64,000 nucleotides of DNA from an uncultured Erythrobacter sp. (GTDB taxonomy: Bacteria > Pseudomonadota > Alphaproteobacteria > Sphingomonadales > Sphingomonadaceae). The translations under genes and the position numbers were made by a program. Every line of letters starts with the position of its first letter. Within the stretch, counting starts at the first letter, position 1. Where the stretch lies: positions 835,041 to 899,040 of the forward strand of contig CANMZA010000002.1 in NCBI GenBank assembly GCA_947502305.1. The letters run 5' to 3'. The notes below the pieces were generated by a model. That model was not told the origin of the DNA, made no database searches, and saw nothing but the letters and a program-made list of their open reading frames with translations. Shown here piece by piece: positions 11,326 to 21,938 of the stretch.

Positions 11326-12048
11326 ATGAGAAAATTGATATTGGCGGCCGGATCGGCCGGGGCATTGTGGGCACTCGCGGCGCCTGTCTTCGCGCAAGAC
11401 ACAGTTGTCGTCACCGGGGCACGTCAGGATCGCTCCTCTGCCAACGCCTATTTCAGGCCCAGCAATAACGGCCCTTCTGCCATCGGCGTTACGCGTCAGG
11501 CGGATTATTTCGTCACGCCTTTGTTCGTGAGCTCAGATTCGCGCAACCCTGATGTGCGGATAGAGGAATTGTTCGCGATGCTATCGGAAACGCTGGACCG
11601 CGCTGAGGCAGAAGGGATCACTTTGGTCGCAGGGCAATACACATTGGAGCCCGTGACGCGCGCCAATATGCGCAGCCTGCCGATAATTGGCGGCAACCGG
11701 CCCGACACGAGCCGCGTTCAAATCTATGCGCGCATCCCGCTCAGCAATCAGTCGTCAAGCGTGCGCGCAACGGCCACACGGATCGGGGCATTTAAAGAAG
11801 CCGTGCCTGCCACCGGGCGATCTTTCATCGACGTTGGTACGACCGGTTTGGCGATTGATAATCCAGAACAATATCGCGGCGCAGTGGTGCGCCATATCGC
11901 ACAAGAATCGCGCGACTATGCCAGCATGTTCGGCAGTGATTATGGCGTGCAGATAGAAGGGTTGGAGGGTGATCTTTATTGGCAGCAAGCCAGCGAAACC
12001 GAAGTGTTCCTCTATATCGAGCACAGTTTTGTGATCGCCCCCAAATGA
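11326..12048 (+). CDS. Secreted hypothetical protein with VVVTGAR motif
   Basis: 240 residues. The ATG at 11326 follows GAGGAGGGACGA, a strong ribosome site, and gives a clean signal peptide (MRKLILAAGSAGALWALAAP, cleavage after VFAQ); an upstream in-frame Met at 11257 lies inside the rpoC terminator and was rejected. The mature protein starts with DTVVVTGARQDRSS, a stretch resembling the start of TonB-dependent receptors, but there is no barrel. The rest is an alpha/beta protein of unknown family. The long central alternation and C-terminal VFLYIEHSFVI loosely recall SIMPL/DUF541 periplasmic proteins, a weak guess. Convergent with the PL7 lyase gene. Confidence 0.75.
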   Translation: MRKLILAAGSAGALWALAAPVFAQDTVVVTGARQDRSSANAYFRPSNNGPSAIGVTRQADYFVTPLFVSSDSRNPDVRIEELFAMLSETLDRAEAEGITLVAGQYTLEPVTRANMRSLPIIGGNRPDTSRVQIYARIPLSNQSSSVRATATRIGAFKEAVPATGRSFIDVGTTGLAIDNPEQYRGAVVRHIAQESRDYASMFGSDYGVQIEGLEGDLYWQQASETEVFLYIEHSFVIAPK

Positions 12049-12076
12049 TGCGGCGCTAGGCTGTATCGCTAAGTTG

Positions 12077-12125
12077 GGGCGCTAGATTGAGGCCTTGAGT
12101 GAGGCTCAGGCCCGGTCTAGCGCCC
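12077..12125. terminator. Inverted repeat between convergent genes
   Basis: GGGCGCTAGA (12077-12086) pairs perfectly with TCTAGCGCCC (12116-12125), and the loop itself can fold (GGCCT...AGGCC). It lies between the convergent hypothetical gene and the PL7 gene. There is no T-run on either strand, so a bidirectional terminator is likely but not certain. Confidence 0.5.
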
Positions 12126-12135
12126 TCAACCGCGT

Positions 12136-13188
12136 TTATTCCGGCGCGACAGAATCGCTCAGCGTGATCCGTGAGAATGTCGCTTGCGCGTAATCGCCAT
12201 TGGCTTTGTCGACTTCCCAATCACCGGTCCCGGCGCATCCCGCATACCAATTGCCGCCGCCTGTCTGGGTGCTGCATTGATTGTAGACACCGGCCTTAAA
12301 ATACAGCGAATCGCCGCCATAAGCATAGGGGTTATCGAGCGAATCAGCGCCGCGGACCAAGCTGCGTGATTGAACAACAGTGCCGAGCCGTTCGTTGTGG
12401 AATGTCAGATACATCGTGTTGCGATGGACATTGATGGAATAGCTGAACTCCTCACCCAAAGCGATGCCAGCCTCGCCCGGATCATCGGTCATGTCCCAAT
12501 TGCCGCCAAAGACGGGCACGGACAGATCATTGCGATTGGGGTCATCCTTGGCGAGGTTGCGCTCATAATTCCAGAAGACGATGCCGTAATCATGGTCTGG
12601 GAATTTCTTGTAGTAGATCTTGATCGGCTCATTGCCATATCCAAAACCGCTGCGGGTGTTGTCGAATTTTACCGCATGGATTTGGCCCACAACAACGGAA
12701 TGCGCCGCGCGGGCGGTGGGATCGCCCGCATTGAGGGCAACGTGATCGACCCGCAATGTCGCCTCTAACCTGCCGCCGATTGCGCCAAACATATCGGAAC
12801 TGCGGCGGGCTTCGACCGCGAAATTGTTGCCCGGATCGTGTGTGCCGATGCGGGTGTTGGTCCCGCGGATCATTTGGCGCAGCTCGCTGCGGGTGTTGGA
12901 TGTGTTGGCCGTGGTCGCCGCTTTATTGGGCGATGCAAAGACCAAATGAGCATCCTCATTCAGATAGAAAAAGTCCGAATGTTGGTAATTGGCAATCTGA
13001 GAAACCGATTTTTCATCAGGCTTTTGATCACCATTTTCATCGACCGGAAGCGTTATTTTCCAATGGCTTAAATCAAACGCTTCCGCAGGTAGCATGGCAC
13101 TGCTTGCTTGCGCGCCGGCCATACTGGCAAGGCAGAGCATGCCGGCGGCACTTGTCAAAATTACAGTTTTAAACCCGCGTGTGATCAT
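12136..13188 (-). CDS. Secreted polysaccharide lyase family 7 (alginate lyase type)
   Basis: 350 residues with a signal peptide (hydrophobic residues 8-28, cleavage near AQASSA). All three PL7 signatures are present in order: RSELR (residues 100-104), QIH (169-171) and YFKAGVYNQ (296-304). The conserved Arg, Gln, His and Tyr of the active-site cleft are therefore kept. PL7 enzymes cleave alginate by beta-elimination; QIH rather than QVH is usually linked with action on guluronate-containing blocks (family knowledge, not proof). A single-domain enzyme, probably periplasmic or released. A second PL7 with an added binding domain lies 2 kb away beyond gltX. Confidence 0.93.
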   Translation of the reverse strand: MITRGFKTVILTSAAGMLCLASMAGAQASSAMLPAEAFDLSHWKITLPVDENGDQKPDEKSVSQIANYQHSDFFYLNEDAHLVFASPNKAATTANTSNTRSELRQMIRGTNTRIGTHDPGNNFAVEARRSSDMFGAIGGRLEATLRVDHVALNAGDPTARAAHSVVVGQIHAVKFDNTRSGFGYGNEPIKIYYKKFPDHDYGIVFWNYERNLAKDDPNRNDLSVPVFGGNWDMTDDPGEAGIALGEEFSYSINVHRNTMYLTFHNERLGTVVQSRSLVRGADSLDNPYAYGGDSLYFKAGVYNQCSTQTGGGNWYAGCAGTGDWEVDKANGDYAQATFSRITLSDSVAPE

Positions 13189-13345
13189 GATCGAAGATAC
13201 CCATTTGCTACTAATTTTGACTGCAAGCTAACGAGGATCACCTGAACCGACAATGTCTTTGCGAAACACAAACTCCTACAACCGCTATTGCAAGGCAATC
13301 GCAATAAGGATAGAAGCCGTATCTCGATCCTTGGAGAAAGTGAAA

Positions 13346-13783
13346 ATGACAAAGCCCGCGCGCACCCAATCGGCCACCAATTGGGTCAAACAATTGGCCG
13401 CTCCCAGCTCGATCGAATCGCTTGGTCCGCTCGGGGCTCGCTTCGTCTATTCGCTCCGTCTGATTGCCCTTCACGACCGGGCAAAACGCGATCCCATCCC
13501 AGAATTGGCCGCTCGCCTCAGCAGTGTCGAAGCGGCCGCCAAGGCGCTTGCGCTGGCCCAAGCGATCAGCTCGGTTTGGCCTGAGAACATCCATATTTCG
13601 CGGTTCTGTTGCTCTCTGCTTAGCCATGATGAGCGCACGATCGGCATATTGATCGACAGTGCGGCGCAATGCGATCGGGCGGCCTTTGAAGAATCCATTC
13701 GCGGCCTGATCCGGCCTGAACGCATGCCCATTTTGTGGGAAGCTGTCCTGGGGCTTGTCGCGGCCGAAGTGCGGACGGCCTGA
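13346..13783 (+). CDS. Hypothetical alpha-helical protein
   Basis: 145 residues. The start at 13346 (MTKPARTQSATNWVKQL) follows GGAGAAAGTGAAA; the longer upstream reading from 13253 has no ribosome site. The sequence is predicted mostly helical, soluble, with a Cys pair (FCCSLLSHDERT) and no recognised motif. It is divergent from the PL7 gene and 70 nt upstream of gltX on the same strand. I do not recognise the family. Confidence 0.6.
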   Translation: MTKPARTQSATNWVKQLAAPSSIESLGPLGARFVYSLRLIALHDRAKRDPIPELAARLSSVEAAAKALALAQAISSVWPENIHISRFCCSLLSHDERTIGILIDSAAQCDRAAFEESIRGLIRPERMPILWEAVLGLVAAEVRTA

Positions 13784-13853
13784 TCGGGCCAAAACCACGC
13801 CCACCGCCCGCAAACCTTGCTAGCAGCGGCGCTGCACTCTAACGGCAAGCATC

Positions 13854-15203
13854 ATGACAATTACACGTTTTGCCCCTTCGCCCACCGGCCACCTGCATGT
13901 CGGGAATATCCGCACCGCGCTCCACAATTGGATGCTCGCGCAAATCGCTGGCGGGGAATTCGTTCTGCGCATTGATGACACCGATGCCGCGCGGTCGAAG
14001 GAAGAATATGTCGAGGCGATTCGTGCCGATCTGGCGTGGCTGGGGATTGCGGCAAGCCGGGAGGAACGCCAGTCCACACGGCTGGATCATTACCAGGCCG
14101 CATTTGACACGTTGCGCGAAGCCGGACGGATTTACCCCGCTTATGAGACGCAGCAGGAATTGGAGCTCAAGCGCAAAGTGTTGCTGGGGCGCGGATTGCC
14201 GCCGATCTATGATCGCGGCGCGCTGGAGATGAGCGATGCAGAGCGCGCGGCGAAAGAGGCCGAGGGTGTGCAGCCGCATTGGCGCTTTAAACTGGATCAT
14301 AGCGAGCAGATTTCTTGGACCGACGGCGTGCGCGGCTCGGCCAAGTTTGATCCGGCGCTGTTGTCTGATCCTGTGATCCGCCGGGCCGATGGCTCATGGC
14401 TTTATATGCTGCCCAGCACGGTCGATGATATCGACATGGGCATCACGCAAGTTCTGCGCGGCGAAGACCACGTTTCCAACACCGCCGTCCAAATCCAAAT
14501 GTTCACAGCAATGGGTGCCACGCCCCCTGCCTTTGCACACGAAGCCTTGCTGGTCGGCACCGAAGGCAAGCTGTCCAAGCGTCTCGGATCACTGGGCTGC
14601 GACAGTTTCCGCGAACGCGGGATTGAACCAGAAGCCATTATCGCGCTGCTATCGCGGCTGGGTACGTCATTGCCGGTTGAGCCAATTGCCGACCGGGCCA
14701 AATTGCTGGAAACGTTCGACCTATCGACCTTTGGCCGCGCGCCTGCGAAATTTGATGACGCTGACCTCGACCGGGTGAACACCGCCATCGTTCATGCGAT
14801 GGAATATGACGCGGTGAAGGGGCGTTTGCCTGAAGGGATGGACGAGAGCGGCTGGCATGCCGTGCGCCCCAATATCGCGAATATCGCCGAAGTCGGCGAA
14901 TGGTGGCGATTGGTCACCGGCCCGATTGAGGCGCCGGAATTCTCAGACGAAGATCGCGCATTCTTGGCTCAGGCCGCCGCGCAATTGAGCGAAGCCTTTG
15001 CCAATGCAGCCGGAGGCGGGGATGCACCGTGGGCCGGATTGACCTCTGCCCTGAAGGCAGCAACCGGGCGTAAAGGCAAGGCGCTGTTCCTGCCGCTGCG
15101 CCAAGCGCTGACCGGGATGAATCACGGACCGGATATGGGCGAATTGCTGCCGCTGATCGGTGAAGAAGCCGCTGCGCGCCGGTTGGAACGTGCCGCTGTC
15201 TAG
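13854..15203 (+). CDS. gltX: Glutamate--tRNA ligase
   Basis: 449 residues, a class I synthetase charging tRNA with glutamate. The HIGH-type signature is in RFAPSPTGHLHVGNIRTALH at the N-terminus, and the KMSKS equivalent is KLSKRLGSL (about residue 239). The tRNA-contacting stretch VDDIDMGITQVLRGEDHVSN is also intact. Many alphaproteobacteria carry two gltX genes, one of which may charge tRNA-Gln for later amidation; which copy this is cannot be told from the window. It sits between two PL7 lyases, apparently without functional relation. Confidence 0.96.
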   Translation: MTITRFAPSPTGHLHVGNIRTALHNWMLAQIAGGEFVLRIDDTDAARSKEEYVEAIRADLAWLGIAASREERQSTRLDHYQAAFDTLREAGRIYPAYETQQELELKRKVLLGRGLPPIYDRGALEMSDAERAAKEAEGVQPHWRFKLDHSEQISWTDGVRGSAKFDPALLSDPVIRRADGSWLYMLPSTVDDIDMGITQVLRGEDHVSNTAVQIQMFTAMGATPPAFAHEALLVGTEGKLSKRLGSLGCDSFRERGIEPEAIIALLSRLGTSLPVEPIADRAKLLETFDLSTFGRAPAKFDDADLDRVNTAIVHAMEYDAVKGRLPEGMDESGWHAVRPNIANIAEVGEWWRLVTGPIEAPEFSDEDRAFLAQAAAQLSEAFANAAGGGDAPWAGLTSALKAATGRKGKALFLPLRQALTGMNHGPDMGELLPLIGEEAAARRLERAAV

Positions 15204-15320
15204 CGGCGGACCGCGCACTTTTCTTACACGCTGAATGAAATGGGAGAGGGCGCTCTAGGGCGCGCTTGTCTCTGCTCGTTTTCCATTGCCGTTGCTTTCT
15301 ACCAGAAATATCGTACCACT

Positions 15321-15344
15321 TTGTCTAATCAATGTTTTAGACAA
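15321..15344 (+). promoter_or_regulatory. Inverted repeat TTGTCTAA-N8-TTAGACAA upstream of PL7 lipoprotein
   Basis: A perfect 8-bp dyad, TTGTCTAA (15321-15328) and TTAGACAA (15337-15344), lies 11 nt before the ATG of the lyase. The position suits an operator for a repressor of alginate use. No copy is present before the other PL7 gene. Confidence 0.55.
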
Positions 15345-15355
15345 TGGGGTAGGTA

Positions 15356-16870
15356 ATGGTTTTCCGAGGCACACGTACATCAACGTACGCAATGGCTGCG
15401 GCGATGGCCAGCGTGATGGCGGCGACCACGATGCTGACTGGCTGCGGGGGCGGGGGGTCTAGCTCTACGCCGGCACCGGTCGCTATGCCTTCACCCAGCC
15501 CGACACCCACACCGACACCAACCCCCACAACAGCAACGGATTGCGCCGGGTCTGACCTTCTCAACATTGTTGGTGCAACGTCTGCTCAATCTGGCGCTGG
15601 CGGCTTGGTTGCGGCCAATGCGATTGATGATAATCTCGATGCGGCTGCGCGGTGGAGCTCGCCTAGCCTGCCTGCTACGCTGACGCTGGATTTGGGCGCG
15701 CAGCATATCGTCAAAAATGTCGGTATTGCCTGGCATCTCGGGGATCAGCGGCGCTCGTCTTTCTCCCTCGAGGTCTCCGATGACGGGACCAATTTCACCG
15801 ATCTTCAAACCGGCCTGCAATCGGCTGGAAACACGCTGAGCTTTGAGCGTTACGCCGTCGCCGAAACATCGGCGCGGTTCGTCAGGATCACCGGTTCTGC
15901 CACGTCTGATGCTGGCGCGTTTGCGATTGCAGAGGCCGCCGTGTTTGGCTGCCCCCTCTCCGCCGCGTCACCGGTCGCGGCGCAGCCATTCGACACTTCG
16001 GTCTTCGGCCTCAATCCCGCCGTGGCACCGGGTCGGAATTTTGAACTGATCGATTGGGCGCTGGACACGCCAGCGACCGACCCGTCTGACGGTTTTGCCC
16101 AGCGCACCCAAGAAGGGGATCTGGCAGATTTTACGGATGAGTTTTTCTTCACGGCCGATGATGGCGGCATGGTGTTCCGTTCAACCATTGCGGGCGCGAC
16201 GACCTCGGCCAATTCCTCCTTCACACGGTCAGAATTGCGCGAAATGCTGCGCGCGGGCGATCGCAGCATCAGCACGCGCGGGGTCAATCGCAACAATTGG
16301 CTCTTGGGCTATCAACCCGATCCCGGCGTCGTCACGGGCGGGCGCGGCGGTGTGCTCAAAGGCACATTGGCAATCAATCAAGTGTCCACCACCGGCAGCG
16401 ATTTTCACATTGGCCGCATGGTCTTTGGCCAGATCCACGCCTCCAGCGATGAACCAATCCGGCTCTATTACCGCAAATTTCCCGGTAACACGCGCGGCTA
16501 TGTCTATTTCGCGCATGAGATTCGGGACGGTGATGACATTTATTTCGTGGTTGTCGGGCCTCAGAATGATGACCGCGACAGCCAGCCTGATGATCAGACC
16601 GATCCGGTAAATGGCATCGCGCTCAACGAAGTGTTCTCATACGAAATTACCAATGCGGGCGCGCGGATTGATGTGATCATCCGGCGCGGCGATCAGGATG
16701 GTGAGATTATCGGACACAACTTCGTCGACATGGCCGCAGAAAACAGCGGTTATGACCGGGTCGATGAATGGAATTATTTCAAGGCCGGGGTCTATACCCA
16801 AAACAACACTGGCGACGGCGCAGATTTCGACCAAGCGACATTTTACCGGCTTAGCAATACGCATGATTGA
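15356..16870 (+). CDS. PL7 alginate-lyase lipoprotein with CBM32 domain
   Basis: 504 residues in four parts: a lipoprotein signal peptide with lipobox LTGC (Cys30); a Gly/Ser then Pro-Thr linker (PSPSPTPTPTPTPTT, about 46-60); an F5/8-type C (CBM32-like) carbohydrate-binding domain (about 62-205, with LDLGAQHIVKNVGIAW and SARFVRITGS); and a PL7 catalytic domain with RSELR (291-295), QIH (359-361) and YFKAGVYTQ (474-482). Likely a membrane-anchored alginate lyase that holds polymer at the cell surface, complementing the soluble PL7 at 12136-13188. A dyad just upstream suggests substrate-dependent control. Confidence 0.92.
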   Translation: MVFRGTRTSTYAMAAAMASVMAATTMLTGCGGGGSSSTPAPVAMPSPSPTPTPTPTPTTATDCAGSDLLNIVGATSAQSGAGGLVAANAIDDNLDAAARWSSPSLPATLTLDLGAQHIVKNVGIAWHLGDQRRSSFSLEVSDDGTNFTDLQTGLQSAGNTLSFERYAVAETSARFVRITGSATSDAGAFAIAEAAVFGCPLSAASPVAAQPFDTSVFGLNPAVAPGRNFELIDWALDTPATDPSDGFAQRTQEGDLADFTDEFFFTADDGGMVFRSTIAGATTSANSSFTRSELREMLRAGDRSISTRGVNRNNWLLGYQPDPGVVTGGRGGVLKGTLAINQVSTTGSDFHIGRMVFGQIHASSDEPIRLYYRKFPGNTRGYVYFAHEIRDGDDIYFVVVGPQNDDRDSQPDDQTDPVNGIALNEVFSYEITNAGARIDVIIRRGDQDGEIIGHNFVDMAAENSGYDRVDEWNYFKAGVYTQNNTGDGADFDQATFYRLSNTHD

Positions 16871-16895
16871 GCCGCTTTTGACCGGCGTCAATCTA

Positions 16896-16956
16896 TTGGT
16901 CAGACCCTAGTACTTGCCAACAGGTATTAAGATTAGGGTTGAATTGGTCTGATCAA
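16896..16956 (+). promoter_or_regulatory. Long inverted repeat before the autotransporter
   Basis: TTGGTCAGACC (16896-16906) is inverted as GGTCTGATCAA (16946-16956) with 10 of 11 matches, and the right copy extends to TTGGTCTGATCAA (16944-16956), itself a near palindrome. The shape resembles operators of FadR-type GntR regulators (TTGGT...ACCAA). It lies between the PL7 lipoprotein and the autotransporter and could also slow transcription from the former. Confidence 0.45.
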
Positions 16957-17060
16957 ACTGCATAACACATCATTCAAACCCCGGCGCGATGCTGGGGGAG
17001 AACTATTTCAAGGCTCACGGAATTGCCAAAATGGCAGACCGGCTTTTGGGGGGAAGATGG

Positions 17061-20000
17061 ATGATTAAGACACCAAGCGGCTTGCTGGCCAACAAAGCGG
17101 CAGGCCTTAGCCTTCCTCGCCTGTTTGTTGGGGCTTCCATCTCTAGCATCGCTTTCGCGACCTTAGCATCGGCCCCTGCGCATGCGCAGATTGTGATTGT
17201 CGATGACACACCTGTCGACAACCCCGGCGGCCAAACGGTCACTTCGGCAGACGGCGTCACCCAAACCGTCAATAGCGGCGATAATATTGAGCTTGAAAAC
17301 GACACCAATGACGACACCGTCATCACGCTTGGCGGCACGCATATCAACAATGATGGCGACGATGAAGATGTTGTGATCTTCGTCGATAATTCCGAAGATG
17401 ACGTCGTCGTCAACGTGCTCTCAACCGGCGTTTTGCAGGGTCTCGATGGGGTTATCTTTTTCGAAGGTGACGCCGCGATCCTCGTCAATGACGGCCTGAT
17501 TGAGGGCACCGGCGAGGCGACCGAGGCGGTGGTCTATTTTGACCGTGATGCTGACGGCAATCTCAATTCCGTTACCAATAATGGCACCATCACCAGCGTC
17601 GGCGGCGCGACTATTGGCGTTGATTCGTTGCTCGGTACCGATCCATCATCCGGCACGGTTGGCGATGAAGAGGGCATCACTCGTTTCACTCTGATCAACA
17701 CCGGTGTGATCAGCAATACCGGCACCGATAGCGATGCCGATGCACTCCATTTCAACGGCGATCCGGGCAACACTGGCGGTGAAGACCGCGGTTGTCTCGA
17801 AGGCGACCGTGTCAATTGTGTTATCGAAGTCAGCGTCACAAACAGCGGCACAATCTCGGCCAGCAACGCGAACACATCCAATGCTGCGATCCGATCTGAA
17901 AGCGACGCGGTGCTGCGCGGAACGATCACGAACCAATCGGGCGGCATGATCACTGCAGCGACCAATGCGATCCGCATAAATGGCGCGCATGCTGATCACA
18001 GCGTAACGATTACCAATGCGGGCACAATCGAAGGTCAGGCTGAGGCTGGCATTCTGATCGGCGGCTCTGGCGTGACCGTGGACAACCAAGCGGGTGGCAT
18101 GATCATCGGCGACGATGAAGGGATTCGCATTGACGGCGATACGATCACTGTGCGGCTATTTGGCGGCGTCGATACAACGCAAGACACCGTCCCTGAAAAC
18201 ACAAGCATCACCAATTCAGGCACGATCAGCGGCACTGCAGACGGCATTCTGACCGCAAGCGATACGCTAGGCGTGACGATCACAAACAACGCGACCGGCA
18301 CTATCACGGGCGAAGAAGGCGTGGATCTGGCGACCGGCGGCACGGTCATCAATAATGGCACAATCACCGGCTCGGCTGGCGACGCGATCAATATCGAAGG
18401 CACACAAGACGCGACGGTAACCTTGGGCGCGGGCAGCACCACCACTGGCGCCGCCAATGCGGTGACTTTCCAAGGGACCGGCGCAAACGTCCTGAACCTG
18501 GATCAGACGGCGACCGTTTCTGGCGACCTACGCGGCAGCACAGAGATGGGTGCAACCAATACGCTCAACCTCAGCGGGTCTTCTGATGCTCTCAACAATG
18601 TGCGCGCGTTCGATTTTGATCAGGTCAATGTCGATGGCGGGGTGTTTGCTTTGTCTTCGCTCGCAACCGGTCTTGGCACGGTGTCGCTCAATTCCGGAAC
18701 ATTGATCGTCAATGCTGGCGGCGTCGGTGCGATCACAATTGGCGATGGCGGCATTTTGGGCGGCAATGGCAGTGCGGGTGACACGATTGTTGCCGATGGC
18801 GGCACAATCAATCCGGGCAATTTGGGCGCTGCGGATGTGCTGAGGCTCGGTTCCTTGGTGCTGTCTTCGGGGTCAGTCTTGGCGTTTGATCTTGGCGATC
18901 CGGATGATGGAACCACCAGTGACCGGTTGATTGTCGGCGGTGATCTGACGCTGGATGGGACGGTGAACACCACCGATGCGGGTCAGTTTGGGATCGGCGT
19001 TTATCGCCTGATCGATTACACCGGCACGCTGACGGATAACGGCCTTGATGTTGGCACTTTGCCAATGGGCTTCACCCCGGATCAAGCCGCGGTTCAGACC
19101 TCTGTGGCGAACCAAGTTAATCTGGTGATTTCGACCGCCGTACCGATTGATGATCTGCAATTCTGGGACGGCGCTGACACAGTCGCCGATGACACTATCG
19201 ACGGCGGCGATGGCAGCTGGAATCTCACCAGCACCAATTGGACCAATGCTGCTGGCGATCGCAATTCGCCGTGGAATGAGAACTTCGCTATTTTCCAAGG
19301 GGCCGCTGGCACGGTCACAGTTGATGGCGCAATCGCTCTTACCGGTCTGCAATTCGTCACCGATGGTTACACTTTGGCCGCTGGCACGGGTTCTTTGATC
19401 ATCAGCGACGCGGAAACCAATGTCCGCGTTGACGAAGGCTCCACCGCCACGATCGCTGCGGCGATCACGGGCACGGGCGGCCTCAACCAATTGGATGTCG
19501 GCACGCTGATCCTTTCGGGCATCAACACCTATACCGGCAACACCGCGATCAGCGGCGTCGTACAGATTGACGGTTCGGTCGCAGGCACAACCAGCGTCGG
19601 CGTAAACGGCACACTGACTGGATCTGGCACCGCCACCGGTGCAGTCACTGTTGCCGATGGCGGCACGATTGCCGCTGGCGGAATTGGCACAACGGGTACG
19701 CTGACCACTGGCGATCTTGTGCTGTCTGCTTTGTCGAACCTCGATTATGATCTCGATGCTCCAGACACACTGACCGGCAGCGACCGTATTCAGGTCAATG
19801 GCGACCTGACGCTCGATGGCACGCTCAACATTACCGATGCGGGCGCGTTCGGTCTGGGTGTCTATCGTTTGATCGATTACACCGGCACCTTGACGGATAA
19901 CGGCCTAGTGTTTGGCCTTTTGCCGATGGGCGTTGATGCCAGTGCGGGCACGGTGCAAACCTCGGTCGGCGGTCAGGTGAACCTGATCGTAGCAGAGAAC

Positions 20001-21902
20001 ATTCCAGACATTCAGTTCTGGGATGGCGGCGACACAATGGCCGATGAAAGCATCGATGGCGGAAGCGGCAGCTGGAACCTGACGGATACGAATTGGACCA
20101 ATGCTGACGGCACCGTGAATGCGCGCTGGAACAGCAATTTCGCTGTCTTTGGCGGCACAGCTGGCACGGTTACGGTGGATGATGATATCACCTTTACCGG
20201 CATTCAATTCGTCACAGACGGTTATGAAATTGCGGCGGGCACAGGCGCGCTCATCATTGATGAGGCGCTGACCACATTCCGCGTTGATCCGGGCCTCACG
20301 GCGACGATCTCCACCGCGATTACTGGTGATGGCGGCTTGAACAAGGTCGATAGCGGTACACTCATCCTTGACGGCGATCACACCTTTACCGGCGGCGCGA
20401 GTGTTGATGGCGGATTGTTGGTGGTGAATGGCACCATCGCTTCGGCTGTGACGATTGGCGAAGGCGGCATGCTCGGCGGCTCTGGCCAAACCGGCGGTTT
20501 GACGATCACTGGTACGGTTGCACCGGGCAACAGCATTGGCGTGCTGAGTGTGGCAGGCGATGTGACCTTTGCCAGCACGTCTTCGTTTGATGTCGAGGTC
20601 TTGCCGGATGGCACGTCCGATCTGTTGGCGGCAACCGGCGCGGTTACGATTGACGGCGGAACGGTGAACGTTTTGGCTGGCGGAACGGCGTATAACTTCT
20701 CAACCGATTACACGATCCTTACCGCTGATGGCGGTGTTTCGGGCACATTTGATGATGTCACCAGCAACCTGGCGTTCCTGACGCCAGAGCTGATTTATGA
20801 TGACAATTCGGTGATGCTCAATCTGGAGCGCAATGACGTTGATTTCGCGGCTGTCGGACAAACGGCTAACGAAATTTCTGTGGGCGCAGCGGTTCAGGAT
20901 CTGGGCAACACTGTCCTACCGAACCTGATCATCAACCTTGATGCGGCAACGGCGCGTGATGCGTTCAACCAGCTTTCGGGCGAGGTGCACCCAACAGTGC
21001 GCACCGCAATGACCGAAGACATTCGCTTGGTCCGCAATGCGGTGCTCAACCATCTGTCGACATCCGAAGGCGGCACCATCTGGGGTCAGGCTTGGGGCTA
21101 TACTGGCGACAGCGATGGTGACGGCAACGCCACTGGCGCGGCACGCGATGGCTACGGCATCATGATCGGCGCCGACGTTTCGGCTGGCGAAGGCTCCAGT
21201 CTGGGTGTGGCGGTCAATTATTCGTCTACCGATCTGGAACTGGACGAACGCGCGGGCAGCTCTGCGACTTTGCTGGGCGATGCGACAATCGAAACGATCA
21301 ACATCACCGCCTATGTCGGCATTGATCTGGGCAGCATCAATCTGCGCGCAGGCGGCGGTTATGGTTCAACCGATGTCACAACCGCTCGCTCGGTTTCGTT
21401 CAGCACATTCAACGATCTCGTCACCGCGAATTATGATGGTTCGGTGACTTATGGATTTGTGGAAATGGGCTATCCGATCGAAATGGGCAGCGGCGAGATT
21501 GAACCCTATGTTGGCCTGACCTTTAACGAAGCATCGACCGATGAATTTGTCGAAGCCGGCGGATCGGCGGCGCTGCGTATCGAAGAAGGCATCAATAATT
21601 CGAGCACGGCCACCGCTGGCCTGCGCTTTGGCACAGGCGCGGCATCGACGTTCAAACTGAACGGCAATGTCGGGTATCAGCATGGTCTCAATGATCTTTC
21701 TCCGACTGCTGTTGGCCGGTTTGCGCCGGGCACACGCTTCACTGTCGCCGGTGCGCCGCAATCACGCAGCGCAGGTTTCGCTCAGATAGAAGCGGCATTC
21801 AGCCTGTCCGAGAATGCCAGCTTTGGCGTCTCATATGACGGTATCTATGGCAGCTCGATCCAGGATCACGCAGCTGTCGCTCGGATCACCATTGGTTTCT
21901 AA
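17061..21902 (+). CDS. Type V autotransporter with beta-helix passenger
   Basis: About 1613 residues. The ATG at 17061 follows GGGGGGAAG and leads into a long signal peptide ending SAPAHAQ; in-frame Mets at 16989 and 17031 lack a ribosome site. The passenger is a Gly/Asn/Thr-rich right-handed beta-helix with many short repeats of the type ITNSGTISG and autotransporter-associated strand repeats ([15 protein letters not shown]). From 18942 a 287-residue unit occurs twice (861-nt period). The C-terminal 270 or so residues form a beta-barrel (from about [12 protein letters not shown]) ending in the obligatory aromatic residue, ARITIGF. Outer-membrane surface protein; ligand unknown. Its place after an alginate lyase hints at polysaccharide or surface attachment, but this is only context. 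Confidence 0.92.
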   Translation: MIKTPSGLLANKAAGLSLPRLFVGASISSIAFATLASAPAHAQIVIVDDTPVDNPGGQTVTSADGVTQTVNSGDNIELENDTNDDTVITLGGTHINNDGDDEDVVIFVDNSEDDVVVNVLSTGVLQGLDGVIFFEGDAAILVNDGLIEGTGEATEAVVYFDRDADGNLNSVTNNGTITSVGGATIGVDSLLGTDPSSGTVGDEEGITRFTLINTGVISNTGTDSDADALHFNGDPGNTGGEDRGCLEGDRVNCVIEVSVTNSGTISASNANTSNAAIRSESDAVLRGTITNQSGGMITAATNAIRINGAHADHSVTITNAGTIEGQAEAGILIGGSGVTVDNQAGGMIIGDDEGIRIDGDTITVRLFGGVDTTQDTVPENTSITNSGTISGTADGILTASDTLGVTITNNATGTITGEEGVDLATGGTVINNGTITGSAGDAINIEGTQDATVTLGAGSTTTGAANAVTFQGTGANVLNLDQTATVSGDLRGSTEMGATNTLNLSGSSDALNNVRAFDFDQVNVDGGVFALSSLATGLGTVSLNSGTLIVNAGGVGAITIGDGGILGGNGSAGDTIVADGGTINPGNLGAADVLRLGSLVLSSGSVLAFDLGDPDDGTTSDRLIVGGDLTLDGTVNTTDAGQFGIGVYRLIDYTGTLTDNGLDVGTLPMGFTPDQAAVQTSVANQVNLVISTAVPIDDLQFWDGADTVADDTIDGGDGSWNLTSTNWTNAAGDRNSPWNENFAIFQGAAGTVTVDGAIALTGLQFVTDGYTLAAGTGSLIISDAETNVRVDEGSTATIAAAITGTGGLNQLDVGTLILSGINTYTGNTAISGVVQIDGSVAGTTSVGVNGTLTGSGTATGAVTVADGGTIAAGGIGTTGTLTTGDLVLSALSNLDYDLDAPDTLTGSDRIQVNGDLTLDGTLNITDAGAFGLGVYRLIDYTGTLTDNGLVFGLLPMGVDASAGTVQTSVGGQVNLIVAENIPDIQFWDGGDTMADESIDGGSGSWNLTDTNWTNADGTVNARWNSNFAVFGGTAGTVTVDDDITFTGIQFVTDGYEIAAGTGALIIDEALTTFRVDPGLTATISTAITGDGGLNKVDSGTLILDGDHTFTGGASVDGGLLVVNGTIASAVTIGEGGMLGGSGQTGGLTITGTVAPGNSIGVLSVAGDVTFASTSSFDVEVLPDGTSDLLAATGAVTIDGGTVNVLAGGTAYNFSTDYTILTADGGVSGTFDDVTSNLAFLTPELIYDDNSVMLNLERNDVDFAAVGQTANEISVGAAVQDLGNTVLPNLIINLDAATARDAFNQLSGEVHPTVRTAMTEDIRLVRNAVLNHLSTSEGGTIWGQAWGYTGDSDGDGNATGAARDGYGIMIGADVSAGEGSSLGVAVNYSSTDLELDERAGSSATLLGDATIETINITAYVGIDLGSINLRAGGGYGSTDVTTARSVSFSTFNDLVTANYDGSVTYGFVEMGYPIEMGSGEIEPYVGLTFNEASTDEFVEAGGSAALRIEEGINNSSTATAGLRFGTGAASTFKLNGNVGYQHGLNDLSPTAVGRFAPGTRFTVAGAPQSRSAGFAQIEAAFSLSENASFGVSYDGIYGSSIQDHAAVARITIGF
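18942..20440 (+). repeat. In-frame duplication inside the autotransporter passenger
   Basis: The segment beginning [20 protein letters not shown] (from 18942) recurs as [20 protein letters not shown] (from 19803). Shared blocks such as [32 protein letters not shown] and QFVTDGY recur at the same spacing. The period is 861 nt, or 287 codons. The copies have diverged at many codons, so the duplication is old. Confidence 0.85.
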
Positions 21903-21938
21903 ACGCGGTTTCTAGACCTCAGTTTAAGAGGCCAATTA

